9,041 nt of DNA from an uncultured Bacillota bacterium (GCA_934427095.1 CAKRYM010000049.1:1-9041), one strand, 5' to 3'; positions 1-5,725 are shown, numbered from the stretch's first letter. Numbers and translations: made by a program. The notes: generated by a model not told the origin, from the letters alone.

Positions 1-2
1 TA

Positions 3-350
3 CCCAAAGCGTTGCAATGGCTTTGGACCTTTTTCCTGGTGAATATCGGATGGGTGCTGTTTTATCAAACAGATCTGCATGCTTTGCTTACTGCCTTAAA
101 GATGATGTTTGTTTATCAGCCCACCGCTTGGCTACAGTCTTTGGCTTTAGACCCATCTTTGCTGTTTTCTTTACTTTTCCTGCCTCTGGGCCTGTTACTT
201 TCTTTTCCTCTTTTTACTGGGAGGGAAAAATGCCCAAGACATTGGGTTTTACAGGTGGGAGAAACGGGCCTGTATTTGGCCATGTTTTCCCTTTGCCTGT
301 TTTTTATCCTAGGCTCTGGCTACGATCCTTTTATTTATTTCCGTTTTTGA
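3..350 (+). CDS. MBOAT-family O-acyltransferase, C-terminal end (5' truncated by window edge)
   Basis: This is the C-terminal 115 codons of a membrane-bound O-acyltransferase of the AlgI/DltB-like (PatA) group, which moves acyl groups (often acetyl) across the membrane onto exported polysaccharide or cell-wall polymers. Seen directly: the frame is open from the window edge. A hydrophobic segment carrying GWVLF follows the first residues, then two more hydrophobic segments, and the protein ends in GYDPFIYFRF before TGA. From family knowledge, GW(V/I)LFR in a late membrane helix and a terminal G-Y-x-P-F-I-Y-F-R-F are typical of bacterial MBOAT acyltransferases. The catalytic histidine region lies upstream and is not in the window, so activity and substrate cannot be judged. 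TTG at 12 is not the true start; the gene begins outside. An acyl-carrier or SGNH-hydrolase partner, common beside such genes, is not visible here. The family call is fairly sure, the substrate unknown. Confidence 0.8.
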   Translation, partial: PKALQWLWTFFLVNIGWVLFYQTDLHALLTALKMMFVYQPTAWLQSLALDPSLLFSLLFLPLGLLLSFPLFTGREKCPRHWVLQVGETGLYLAMFSLCLFFILGSGYDPFIYFRF

Positions 351-358
351 ACAAAGAA

Positions 359-385
359 AAGCGGCAAGCTTTTGGCTTGCCGCTT
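359..385. terminator. Bidirectional intrinsic terminator between convergent MBOAT and EamA genes
   Basis: There is an 11-bp perfect stem (359-369 with 375-385; core GCGGCAAGC/GCTTGCCGC) and a 5-nt loop. On the plus strand CTTGTTTTATT follows; on the minus strand the stem is followed by TTTCTTTG. It sits 9 nt after the plus-strand TGA and 7 nt after the minus-strand TAA, so it can end both convergent genes. Confidence 0.85.
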
Positions 386-391
386 CTTGTT

Positions 392-1315
392 TTATTGGTT
401 GGATATGGGTTGATTCAGGGTGGGGGGTAATTCTTTTTTTCGCTCTGGCATGGCTTCCGCCAACACAATGGCAATAAACATCAGCACGCAGCCAAGAATT
501 TCTCGCTGATTCATGGCCTGTTGCAAGAAAAGCCAGCCGCCGATGGCAGCGAAAACTGATTCCATCCCCAGCAACAGGGCAGAGATAGCTGGTGATAAAC
601 CTTTTTGTCCGATGATTTGCAGGGTGAACGCCACGCCTCCGGACAAAATACCCGTATAAAGCAGAGGAACCCAGGCCGCTAGGATGGCAGAGAAATCTGG
701 GGTTTCAAAGAGCAGCATACAGATACCTGCGCAAAAAGCGCTGACAAAAAATTGACAGCAGGCAAAGGGAAGAGTGTCCACCTTGGGAGCGAAGTAGCCG
801 ATACAAAGGATATGCACAGCATTGGCCAGGGCGCAAAACAGGGTCAGAACATCGCCTCGGTTCACGCTAAGCTGCTCATGTAGGCAAAGGAAATAGAGCC
901 CTGCCATGGCAATGGCTAAGGCTAACCAAACAATAGGTCTGGTGCGTCGGCCGATCAATAAGCCCAGCACCGGCACGAAGAGAATATAAGTAGAGGTAAT
1001 GAAGCCAGCTTTCCCCGCGGTGGTGTAAAGAAGGCCTAACTGCTGGAAGCCGGTAATGGCGAACATCAGCGCGCCGCAGCAAAGTCCGGCTTTTAACAGG
1101 TCTTTTCTGCCAAGCTGGGTGGGGGGCAATACGGGAGCTTTTTGTTCCTTTCTCGTGATGATCAGAAACAGGGTCATGACTACACCGCTCAAAAGCTGAC
1201 GGAAAAAGTTAAAGGTAAAGGGGCCGATGTAGTCCATGCCTTTCGTCTGAAAGACGAAAGCAATGCCCCAAATCAAGGCGGCTAACAGTAAAAGCAGAGA
1301 ATTCCGGAGTTTCAT
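392..1315 (-). CDS. EamA/DMT-superfamily transporter (10-TM RhaT/YdcZ-like permease)
   Basis: This is a 307-residue inner-membrane permease of the drug/metabolite transporter superfamily. Two EamA repeats of about five hydrophobic helices each are visible: residues ~5-145 (LLLLLAALIWGIAFVFQTKG at the start, ending near AGLYFLCLHEQ) and ~150-290 (beginning NRGDVLTLFCALANAVHIL). The W-G-x-x-F motif in helix 1 and the G-G-V-A-F-T-L-Q region in the second repeat are typical. Length matches the family (280-310). The ATG at 1315 is chosen over a TTG at 1339 because GGAAAGGA, the only purine-rich ribosome binding site here, lies between the two and overlaps the TTG reading. The tail after the last helix is short, charged and cytoplasmic. 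Substrate cannot be deduced; members export amino acids, metabolites or drugs. It lies downstream of a HxlR regulator on the same strand, with a 136-nt gap and its own candidate promoter, so regulation by that neighbour is possible but unproven. Confidence 0.88.
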   Translation of the reverse strand: MKLRNSLLLLLAALIWGIAFVFQTKGMDYIGPFTFNFFRQLLSGVVMTLFLIITRKEQKAPVLPPTQLGRKDLLKAGLCCGALMFAITGFQQLGLLYTTAGKAGFITSTYILFVPVLGLLIGRRTRPIVWLALAIAMAGLYFLCLHEQLSVNRGDVLTLFCALANAVHILCIGYFAPKVDTLPFACCQFFVSAFCAGICMLLFETPDFSAILAAWVPLLYTGILSGGVAFTLQIIGQKGLSPAISALLLGMESVFAAIGGWLFLQQAMNQREILGCVLMFIAIVLAEAMPERKKELPPTLNQPISNQ

Positions 1316-1356
1316 GAGCGTAGCAAAATCCTTTCCCAAAAAAATTCGACTTTCTT

Positions 1357-1385
1357 ATCATACCTGGCTTAAGCAAAAAAAGCAA
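1357..1385 (-). promoter_or_regulatory. Candidate promoter of the EamA transporter, with an inverted repeat in the spacer
   Basis: On the minus strand TTGCTT (1385-1380) and TATGAT (1362-1357) are 17 bp apart, about 40 nt upstream of the chosen ATG. The -10 matches 5 of 6 consensus bases, the -35 only 3 of 6. An imperfect 8-bp inverted repeat (1363-1370 with 1384-1391, one G-T pair) lies across the spacer and -35. It has no T-tract on either side, so it looks more like an operator than a terminator. Confidence 0.5.
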
Positions 1386-1451
1386 GCCAAGAAAATCAGC
1401 TACCTGCTTCCCCTGTCTAGGTGTGGATGCTAAGCTCTTTCCAGTCACCTA

Positions 1452-1796
1452 TTATTCGGTAAGATTTCGATGGGTTTCTCCCCAGACGCATAGCTGGTCT
1501 AATATTTTCATCAGCGACTGACCCTTTTTTGATAGGCTATACTCTACTTTGGGCGGTATTTGCGGATATTCTTTACGGATAATCAGCTGATCTTTCTCCA
1601 ATTCTTTGAGGGAGTTACTAAGGGTTTTGTGAGAAATTGATTTTATATATCGTTTCAGCTCATTGTATCGAACCACCTTAAACTCCATTAAACAATAAAG
1701 AATAATCATTTTGTATTTACCGCTAATCAAAGACAGAGTGTAATGAAATCCTGTCTCTTCAAAATTTGCTTTTTCTATATAATCCTTAAACATCAT
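1452..1796 (-). CDS. HxlR-family winged-helix transcriptional regulator
   Basis: This is a 114-residue DNA-binding regulator of the HxlR/YodB/HypR type, dimeric MarR-like repressors or activators often tied to quinone, aldehyde or redox stress. Seen: YTLSLISGKYKMIILYCLME (residues 19-38), matching the family's opening helix; a helix-turn-helix region R43-YNELKR-x-IKSISHKTLSNSLKELEKDQLI (to ~72); the wing EYPQIPPKVEYSLSKKGQSL (77-95); and the closing dimer helix. Two ATGs occur in tandem; AAGGAG is 5 nt before the first and 8 nt before the second, so either could be used. Odd point: most family members carry a Cys just before the PVEYTL stretch, the redox switch in YodB/HypR. Here that region reads TGFHYTL with no Cys; the only cysteines are C35 and C103. 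It is divergent from a flavodoxin-like oxidoreductase, a frequent arrangement in which the regulator controls its neighbour; that link is inference. Confidence 0.9.
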   Translation of the reverse strand: MMFKDYIEKANFEETGFHYTLSLISGKYKMIILYCLMEFKVVRYNELKRYIKSISHKTLSNSLKELEKDQLIIRKEYPQIPPKVEYSLSKKGQSLMKILDQLCVWGETHRNLTE

Positions 1797-1837
1797 ACAC
1801 TCTCCTTTTGGATAGTATCTAACAAAAATGTGCGTAC

Positions 1838-1866
1838 TTTATTTTGTTTTTGTGTATTGCTATAAT
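1838..1866 (+). promoter_or_regulatory. Extended -10 promoter of the flavodoxin-like oxidoreductase
   Basis: TGC followed directly by a perfect TATAAT (1858-1866) is an extended -10 element. The -35 region 17 bp upstream (TTTATT, 1838-1843) is weak, as is usual for extended -10 promoters. The predicted start near 1873 leaves a leader of about 24 nt ending in AGGAGGTG (1881-1888). An AGTA-N17-TACT pair (1814-1817, 1835-1838) immediately upstream is a possible regulator site for the divergent HxlR protein. Confidence 0.65.
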
Positions 1867-1896
1867 TATAACATCATATTAGGAGGTGCATAGGCT

Positions 1897-2454
1897 ATGG
1901 GCAAAAAAATTTGTATTTTAAACGGTAGTCCCCGGCCAAATGGTAACACGAAAGAACCGATCAAGCATTTTTGTAAAGGGGCGGAGTCCGCTGGGCATGA
2001 GGTAACTTGTTTTGATTTACAAAAAATGAATATTCATGGCTGTTTAGGCTGCTGCAAAGGTGGAAAAGATGCGGCTAGCCCCTGTGTGCAAAAAGACGAT
2101 ATGGCGCAGATTTACCCTGTGTATGAAAAGGCTGATGTAGTCGTTTTGGCCTCTCCTATGTACTATTGGGGCGTCAGTGGACAGTTAAAATGCGCCTTTG
2201 ACCGGCTTTTTGCCGTAGCAGAATTGACCCCTAATTACCAAAATCCGAAAAAAGATTGCATCTTACTGATGGCAGCAGAGGGAAATACGGAAAGCAATTT
2301 TGCCCCTGTTCGAGCCTTTTATGAGGGACTCACTTCGCATCTGGGCTGGAACAATATGGGTATTGTGTATGCCGGTGGCAACATGGATGTTGGGGATATT
2401 CTAAATAAGCCCGAACAGCTTAAGGAAGCAGAGAAATTAGGTAAATCCATTTAA
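1897..2454 (+). CDS. Flavodoxin-like NAD(P)H-dependent FMN oxidoreductase with Cys cluster
   Basis: This is a 185-residue soluble flavoprotein of the NADPH-dependent FMN reductase / iron-sulfur-flavoprotein-like group. The FMN phosphate loop is G10-SPRPNGNT-18 after the first beta strand, and SPMYYWGVSGQLKCAFDR (86-103) is the characteristic second flavin/dimer segment. A Cys-rich stretch, C49-x2-C52-C53-x9-C63, lies between them. Iron-sulfur flavoproteins carry a compact four-Cys cluster at this place; many relatives keep only part of it, so whether this protein binds a cluster is open. Length is normal for the short form. ATG at 1897 has AGGAGGTG 8 nt upstream. It is divergent from a HxlR regulator, suggesting induction by an electrophile, quinone or metal stress. 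Physiological substrate is unknown; quinones, azo or nitro compounds and free flavins are typical of relatives. It is monocistronic, closed by the terminator at 2478-2523. Confidence 0.88.
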   Translation: MGKKICILNGSPRPNGNTKEPIKHFCKGAESAGHEVTCFDLQKMNIHGCLGCCKGGKDAASPCVQKDDMAQIYPVYEKADVVVLASPMYYWGVSGQLKCAFDRLFAVAELTPNYQNPKKDCILLMAAEGNTESNFAPVRAFYEGLTSHLGWNNMGIVYAGGNMDVGDILNKPEQLKEAEKLGKSI

Positions 2455-2477
2455 CAATATTGCTGGCAACTCCAGCT

Positions 2478-2523
2478 GGTAAAGGAAAAGGCGATAGCCA
2501 ACGCTATCGCCTTTTCTTTTACC
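2478..2523. terminator. Very long bidirectional terminator between oxidoreductase and feo operon
   Basis: Two 21-nt arms (2478-2498 and 2503-2523) pair along their full length with one G-U wobble around a 4-nt CAAC loop. The lower stem consists of purine runs facing CCTTTTCTTTT, so T-rich tracts lie inside the stem on both strands. It lies 23 nt after the oxidoreductase stop and 31 nt after the stop of the last feo gene, and can serve both. Confidence 0.88.
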
Positions 2524-2554
2524 TGTCCATCCCCGTAGCAGGGGAAGGGTTCTT

Positions 2555-2737
2555 TTATCCTTTTTTGGGGGTGGGCTTTTCCTGCTTGTCCGGTGTATAC
2601 AACGCACAATGCTGGCAATGGCCTTGGCAGCCGCTGCACCTGCTTTGTCCTGCTTTTCTTTGGCGGTATTGTTGGTAAAGCACATAGCCCAGCCAAAGCA
2701 GAACCACGCCTAAAATCAGATAATCCAGTAAGCCCAT
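2555..2737 (-). CDS. FeoB-associated Cys-rich membrane protein, last gene of the feo operon
   Basis: This is a 60-residue single-pass membrane protein of the FeoB-associated family (PF12669-like), found after feoB in many Firmicutes. One hydrophobic helix spans residues ~3-20 (LLDYLILGVVLLWLGYVLY), followed by a basic stretch YRQRKAGQSR (21-33, positive-inside cytoplasmic side). Then comes a four-Cys cluster C34-x2-C37-x3-C41-x2-C44 and a Lys/Pro-rich tail. The cluster may bind Fe2+ as it leaves the FeoB pore or interact with FeoB; this role is inferred, not established for the family. The ATG at 2737 is chosen because AAGGAG lies 6 nt upstream. The in-frame open codons further upstream overlap the feoB stop and lack a ribosome binding site. 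The gap from the feoB stop is only 10 nt, so co-transcription is nearly certain. It is followed by the 2478-2523 terminator. Confidence 0.88.
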   Translation of the reverse strand: MGLLDYLILGVVLLWLGYVLYQQYRQRKAGQSRCSGCQGHCQHCALYTPDKQEKPTPKKG

Positions 2738-2747
2738 GTTTTTCTCC

Positions 2748-4751
2748 TTAAAACAATAGCGCCAGGCGGTAGGCGATAAAGGCAACCAGCCAAGCGATGG
2801 TGCATTGTCCTAAAACCACCAAAACCGTTTGCCAGGTGGAATTCAGCTCCCGCCGTATAGTGGCAATGGCGGCAAAGCAAGGGGTATAGAGCAAAGCGAA
2901 AACCAGGAAGCTGATGGCAGAGGCGCCGTTGAACAGACTGTGCAAGGCCACGGTTAGCTCCGCTGTGGAACAACCCAGCAATACGCCTAAGGTACTAACC
3001 ACTGCTTCCTTGGCCATAAGGCCAGTCACCAAAGAGGTAACCACCTGCCAGTCGCCGAACCCCAGCGGTTGGAACAAGGGGGCCAGCAATTGCCCTAAGC
3101 GGGCCAAGAGGCTGTCCGCATTATCTGTTACCAGGTTAAGGCGCAGGTCAAAGCTTTGCAGGAACCAGATGGCAATGGTCGCCACGAAGATGACGGTAAA
3201 GGCTCGGGTCAGAAAATCCTTGGCCTTATCCCACATGAGCATAAATACATTTTTCCAGGCTGGAAAGCGATAATTGGGTAGCTCCATCACAAAGGGCGTT
3301 GGTTTCCCCTTAAACAATGTTTTTCCCAAAACAAGGGCCATCAATACACCTACCAGCATACCGCAAACATATAGCCCCGTCATGACCAAAGCCTTTTGTT
3401 GCAGGAAAAAGGCGGCTGCGAACACCGCATAAATGGGAATTTTCGCAGAGCAGCTCATAAAAGGGGTTAAGAGTATGGTCATTTTTCTGTCTCGGGTAGA
3501 AGACAAGGTGCGGGTGGCCATAATGGCTGGCACTGAGCAACCGAAGCCGATAATCATCGGCACGAAACTACGGCCGGAAAGACCGATACCACGGAGCAAT
3601 TTATCCATCACAAAGGCGATGCGAGCCATGTAGCCGGTATCTTCCAGGATAGAGAGGAAGAAGAATAGTACCACGATGAGGGGAAGAAAAGAGAGGACGC
3701 TCCCCACCCCGGCAAAGATGCCGTCAATGACCAGACTTTGTACCACAGGGTTTAATCCATAGGCGGTTAATCCTTGGTCAACCAAAAGGGTAAGCTGGTC
3801 GATTCCTAAGGCCAGTAAATTGCTGAGCCAAGCCCCTACCACATTGAAGGTGAGCCAGAAAATCAAGGCCATGATGGCGATAAACGAAGGGATGGCCAGG
3901 AATTTATTGGTTAAGATCCGGTCAATCTGAACGCTGCGGCGATGTTCCCGGCTTTCTTGGGGCTTATGCACCGTGTTTTTGACCAAGTCTTCGATAAAGT
4001 CGTAGCGCATGGCTGCCAGGCAGGCTACTCTGTCCAGACCTCTTTCTCTGGTCATTTCCTCTACACTGTGGGCCAAGAGGTGTTGTTCGTTTTCATTTAA
4101 TTCCAGTAATTGGATAAGTTCGGTATCGCCTTCCACCAATTTGGTGGCGGCAAAGCGGGAGGGGACACCCAACCGGTCAGCATGATCCTCAACCAGGTGG
4201 GAAACAGAATGGATGCAACGATGGACTGGTCCTGAGGGGCAAAAGTCCAAGCGTTTAGGTTGACAGCGGTTTTTCACCGTAGAAACCGCCACCTGTACCA
4301 ATTCTTCAACCCCTTCATTTTTTACGGCGGAAATCGGTACAACCGGGATGCCTAGAGCTTCGCTAAAAGCGGGGATATTCACGCTGCCACCGTTACCCGT
4401 TAGCTCGTCCATCATGTTTAGTGCCAGCACCGTGGGAATACGTAGTTCCAGTAGTTGCAGGGTAAGATAAAGGTTACGCTCAATATTGGTAGCGTCTACG
4501 ATATTGATGATACCATCGGGTTTCCCTTTGAGCAGAAAATCCCGGGTGACGATTTCTTCTGTGGAATAGGGGCGTAAGGAATATACCCCTGGCAAATCCA
4601 CAATCCGGCAGTTTTTCTGGCCAAGCACATGGCCTATTTTTTGATCGACGGTGACACCGGGAAAATTACCTACATGTTGATTTGCCCCGGTAAGCTGGTT
4701 AAAGAGGGTCGTTTTCCCGCAGTTTTGATTACCGATGAGGGCGAGGATCAT
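2748..4751 (-). CDS. feoB: Ferrous iron transporter FeoB (NTPase-coupled Fe2+ permease)
   Basis: This is a 667-residue inner-membrane Fe2+ uptake protein. The N-terminal G domain shows G1 GNQNCGKT (7-14), switch-I T34 in GNFPGVTVDQK, G3 DLPG (52-55), G4 NMMD (112-115) and G5 SAVKNEG (141-147). A helical linker domain covers ~165-265, and the polytopic membrane domain runs from ~285. Gate motif 1 is GFGCSVPAIMATR (402-414, with the conserved C405), with TPFMSCSAKIPIY at 429-441. Gate motif 2 is KEAVVSTLG (581-589), with LLYTPCFAAIATIRREL near 620-636. The length is shorter than the 773-residue E. coli protein but ordinary for Firmicutes. The ATG overlaps the feoA stop as ATGA and has GGAGG 6 nt upstream inside feoA, a sign of translational coupling. 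The G1 variant with Gln and Cys in place of Pro and Ser is common in this clade. No truncation or frameshift is seen. Confidence 0.97.
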   Translation of the reverse strand: MILALIGNQNCGKTTLFNQLTGANQHVGNFPGVTVDQKIGHVLGQKNCRIVDLPGVYSLRPYSTEEIVTRDFLLKGKPDGIINIVDATNIERNLYLTLQLLELRIPTVLALNMMDELTGNGGSVNIPAFSEALGIPVVPISAVKNEGVEELVQVAVSTVKNRCQPKRLDFCPSGPVHRCIHSVSHLVEDHADRLGVPSRFAATKLVEGDTELIQLLELNENEQHLLAHSVEEMTRERGLDRVACLAAMRYDFIEDLVKNTVHKPQESREHRRSVQIDRILTNKFLAIPSFIAIMALIFWLTFNVVGAWLSNLLALGIDQLTLLVDQGLTAYGLNPVVQSLVIDGIFAGVGSVLSFLPLIVVLFFFLSILEDTGYMARIAFVMDKLLRGIGLSGRSFVPMIIGFGCSVPAIMATRTLSSTRDRKMTILLTPFMSCSAKIPIYAVFAAAFFLQQKALVMTGLYVCGMLVGVLMALVLGKTLFKGKPTPFVMELPNYRFPAWKNVFMLMWDKAKDFLTRAFTVIFVATIAIWFLQSFDLRLNLVTDNADSLLARLGQLLAPLFQPLGFGDWQVVTSLVTGLMAKEAVVSTLGVLLGCSTAELTVALHSLFNGASAISFLVFALLYTPCFAAIATIRRELNSTWQTVLVVLGQCTIAWLVAFIAYRLALLF

Positions 4752-4975
4752 TCTGTTACCTCCACTTGGATCTGAGCGGCGTCCTCTTTACGAATGGTTA
4801 AGGAATAGCCACGCAAAAAAATTTCCAGCGGGTCTCCCAAGGGGGCCACTTTAGCGGCTTTTACACGGGTACCAGGGATTAATCCCATTTCTAACAGACG
4901 ATTATGCAATTCGCCTTCGCCGCCTACTTGCGTAATTATCGCGAAACTGCCAATGGGCAGAGCATCTAAAGTCAT
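4748..4975 (-). CDS. feoA: FeoA, SH3-like cytoplasmic partner of FeoB
   Basis: This is a 75-residue small cytosolic protein with the SH3-like beta-barrel fold of the FeoA/DtxR C-terminal family, required for or modulating FeoB transport. Seen: LPIGSFAIITQVGGEGELHNRLLEMGLIPGTRVKAAKVAPLGDPLEIFLRGYSLTIRKEDAAQIQV in outline. It holds the hallmark R-LLEMG-L-x-P-G (about residues 26-36) and the G-D-P-L-E-I/Y-S-L-T-I-R-x-x-D-A end region. Length matches the family (75-80). ATG at 4975 has AAAGGAG 8 nt upstream. It is the first gene of the operon, and its TGA overlaps the feoB ATG by 4 nt. A hairpin (4984-5002) could mask the ribosome binding site, and a promoter with two inverted repeats lies directly upstream, so iron-dependent repression is likely though unproven. 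Confidence 0.95.
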   Translation of the reverse strand: MTLDALPIGSFAIITQVGGEGELHNRLLEMGLIPGTRVKAAKVAPLGDPLEIFLRGYSLTIRKEDAAQIQVEVTE

Positions 4976-4983
4976 GGGTCGTT

Positions 4984-5002
4984 CTCCTTTCGGAAAGGGG
5001 AG
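4984..5002 (-). promoter_or_regulatory. Small hairpin covering the feoA ribosome binding site
   Basis: On the minus strand a short stem pairs AAAGGAG (the feoA ribosome binding site, 4990-4984) with an upstream CTCCCCTTT (5002-4994): five pairs, a 2-nt bulge, then two pairs, with a 3-nt loop. It could weaken feoA translation initiation. Stability is low, so this is only suggestive. Confidence 0.3.
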
Positions 5003-5018
5003 ATTAAGCTAGAAAAAA

Positions 5019-5034
5019 TAGGCAAACTCCCCTA
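5019..5034 (-). promoter_or_regulatory. Candidate metal-repressor operator at the feo transcription start
   Basis: TAGG-N8-CCTA is an inverted repeat placed on the predicted transcription start (about 5033) just downstream of the -10 box. A TTAGG...CCTA(A) pattern is characteristic of DtxR/IdeR-type iron repressor sites, but half-site spacing and central bases do not match the classical 19-bp site closely. A separate perfect 12-bp palindrome, TCTAAATTTAGA (5036-5047), overlaps the -10 box. Which, if either, is bound is not shown by the sequence. Confidence 0.35.
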
Positions 5035-5039
5035 ATCTA

Positions 5040-5068
5040 AATTTAGAGCATCTACCTGGGCTTGTCAA
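5040..5068 (-). promoter_or_regulatory. Sigma-A-type promoter of the feoA-feoB-Cys-rich protein operon
   Basis: A perfect TTGACA (5068-5063) and TAAATT (5045-5040) are 17 bp apart on the minus strand, 64 nt upstream of the feoA ATG. The -10 matches 4 of 6 bases. The predicted start is near 5033, giving a leader of about 57 nt. Confidence 0.75.
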
Positions 5069-5167
5069 TAGATTTTGGATAAAAAAAGAATCCCTTGGGA
5101 CAAGTTCTTTCTTTTTGCTTTGAATTTTTTGTGGATATTTTGGCTTATCTGTGATATGGTGTTGTGA

Positions 5168-5232
5168 AGGGCGTGCCGTGCCTTTTCGCCATCACGCCCT
5201 ACCTGCATCCCTTATCTTAGCCCGGAGCTAAG
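5168..5232. other. Hairpin-rich junction sequence before the degV remnant
   Basis: Two inverted repeats stand next to each other: an 8-bp perfect stem AGGGCGTG/CACGCCCT (5168-5175, 5193-5200, 17-nt loop) and a 6-bp stem CTTAGC/GCTAAG (5216-5221, 5227-5232, 5-nt loop) that contains the TAG bounding the degV frame. The stretch is GC-rich compared with the AT-rich 5085-5160 next to it. No T-tract follows either stem, so neither looks like a standard terminator. It matches no RNA family recognised here. It could be the scar of the event that removed the degV N-terminus, the end of a small repeat, or a structured leader. Confidence 0.3.
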
Positions 5233-5661
5233 GGAAATGCCGCTTGGTTGGAAGCTCACCGTTTGGATGTTTGCCATTGGTTTATGGTGGAAGATTTGCA
5301 GTTTTTGAAGCGTGGGGGCAGAATTTCCCCGACTACCGCAACCCTTGGCGCCATGTTGGAGATTAGGCCCATTTTGAAAATTGAAGCAGACGGCACTTTG
5401 ACCAACTTTATGAAAAAACGCGGCACTAAGGCTGGGTTAAAACAATTGGTTAAGCTTTATGAGGCGTCTTCCAATAAAGAAGCAGGGGAGAGGGTTTATA
5501 TCGCTCATACGGATAATCCCGCTGCGGTGGAGTATTTGTCTCAGGCAGTAAAGGAAATCAATCCCCTTTGTCAGTTGACAGACATTATGCTTTCACCGGT
5601 GATCGGTAGTCATACCGGCCCTGGCATGTGCGGTATTGTCCATTTTGGCAAAGAAAGATGA
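5221..5661 (+). pseudogene. degV remnant: C-terminal half of a DegV/FakB-type fatty-acid-binding protein
   Basis: 146 open codons follow an in-frame TAG at 5218-5220. They encode the second half of a DegV-family protein, whose full-length members (~280 residues) bind one fatty acid and, as FakB, present it to the FakA kinase for phospholipid synthesis. Seen: CHWFMVEDLQFLKRGGRIS near the start (family: hhWFtVDDL-x-x-LkRGGRIS), then LGAMLEIRPILKIEADG-x-L, a K-RGTKAGLK-like segment, and IGSHTGPGMCGIVHFG at the end. The terminal GSHxGPG holds the His that helps bind the lipid carboxylate. The N-terminal half, with the DST-D and Ser/Thr binding loops, is absent: the 245 nt between here and feoA do not encode it in any frame. 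The only starts are TTG at 5248 and ATG at 5284, neither with a clear ribosome binding site. A non-functional relic is most likely; a local deletion or assembly fault is also possible. It lies 64 nt before cardiolipin synthase. Confidence 0.8.
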
Positions 5662-5725
5662 CCTTTTGCTAAACATGCATTAAGAGTAGGCGAAGGCGGC
5701 TAAGCGAAGGAAGGAGGGGATGCTT

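Noticed and set aside
17..430. Alternative plus-strand frame of 137 codons over the MBOAT end
   Set aside because: It runs through the terminator hairpin and into the convergent gene. The competing frame has the recognisable MBOAT C-terminal motif.
2914..3273. 119-codon open frame on the plus strand inside feoB
   Set aside because: It is antisense to a secure FeoB membrane domain, has no ribosome binding site, and its translation has no domain character.
4716..4733. FeoB G1 loop with Gln and Cys in place of the textbook Pro and Ser
   Set aside because: The essential GxxxxGKT residues are kept and this variant is common in Firmicutes FeoB, so it is not a defect or novelty.
5120..5160. Possible rightward promoter for the degV remnant (TTGAAT or TTGTGG with TTATCT or GATATG)
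   Set aside because: No pair of boxes has both acceptable spacing and more than about half of the consensus bases.
5160..5235. Possible riboswitch in the hairpin-rich stretch before the degV remnant
   Set aside because: I compared it by eye with fluoride, c-di-GMP, THF and ZTP aptamer signatures on both strands and found no match; only two simple stems can be supported.
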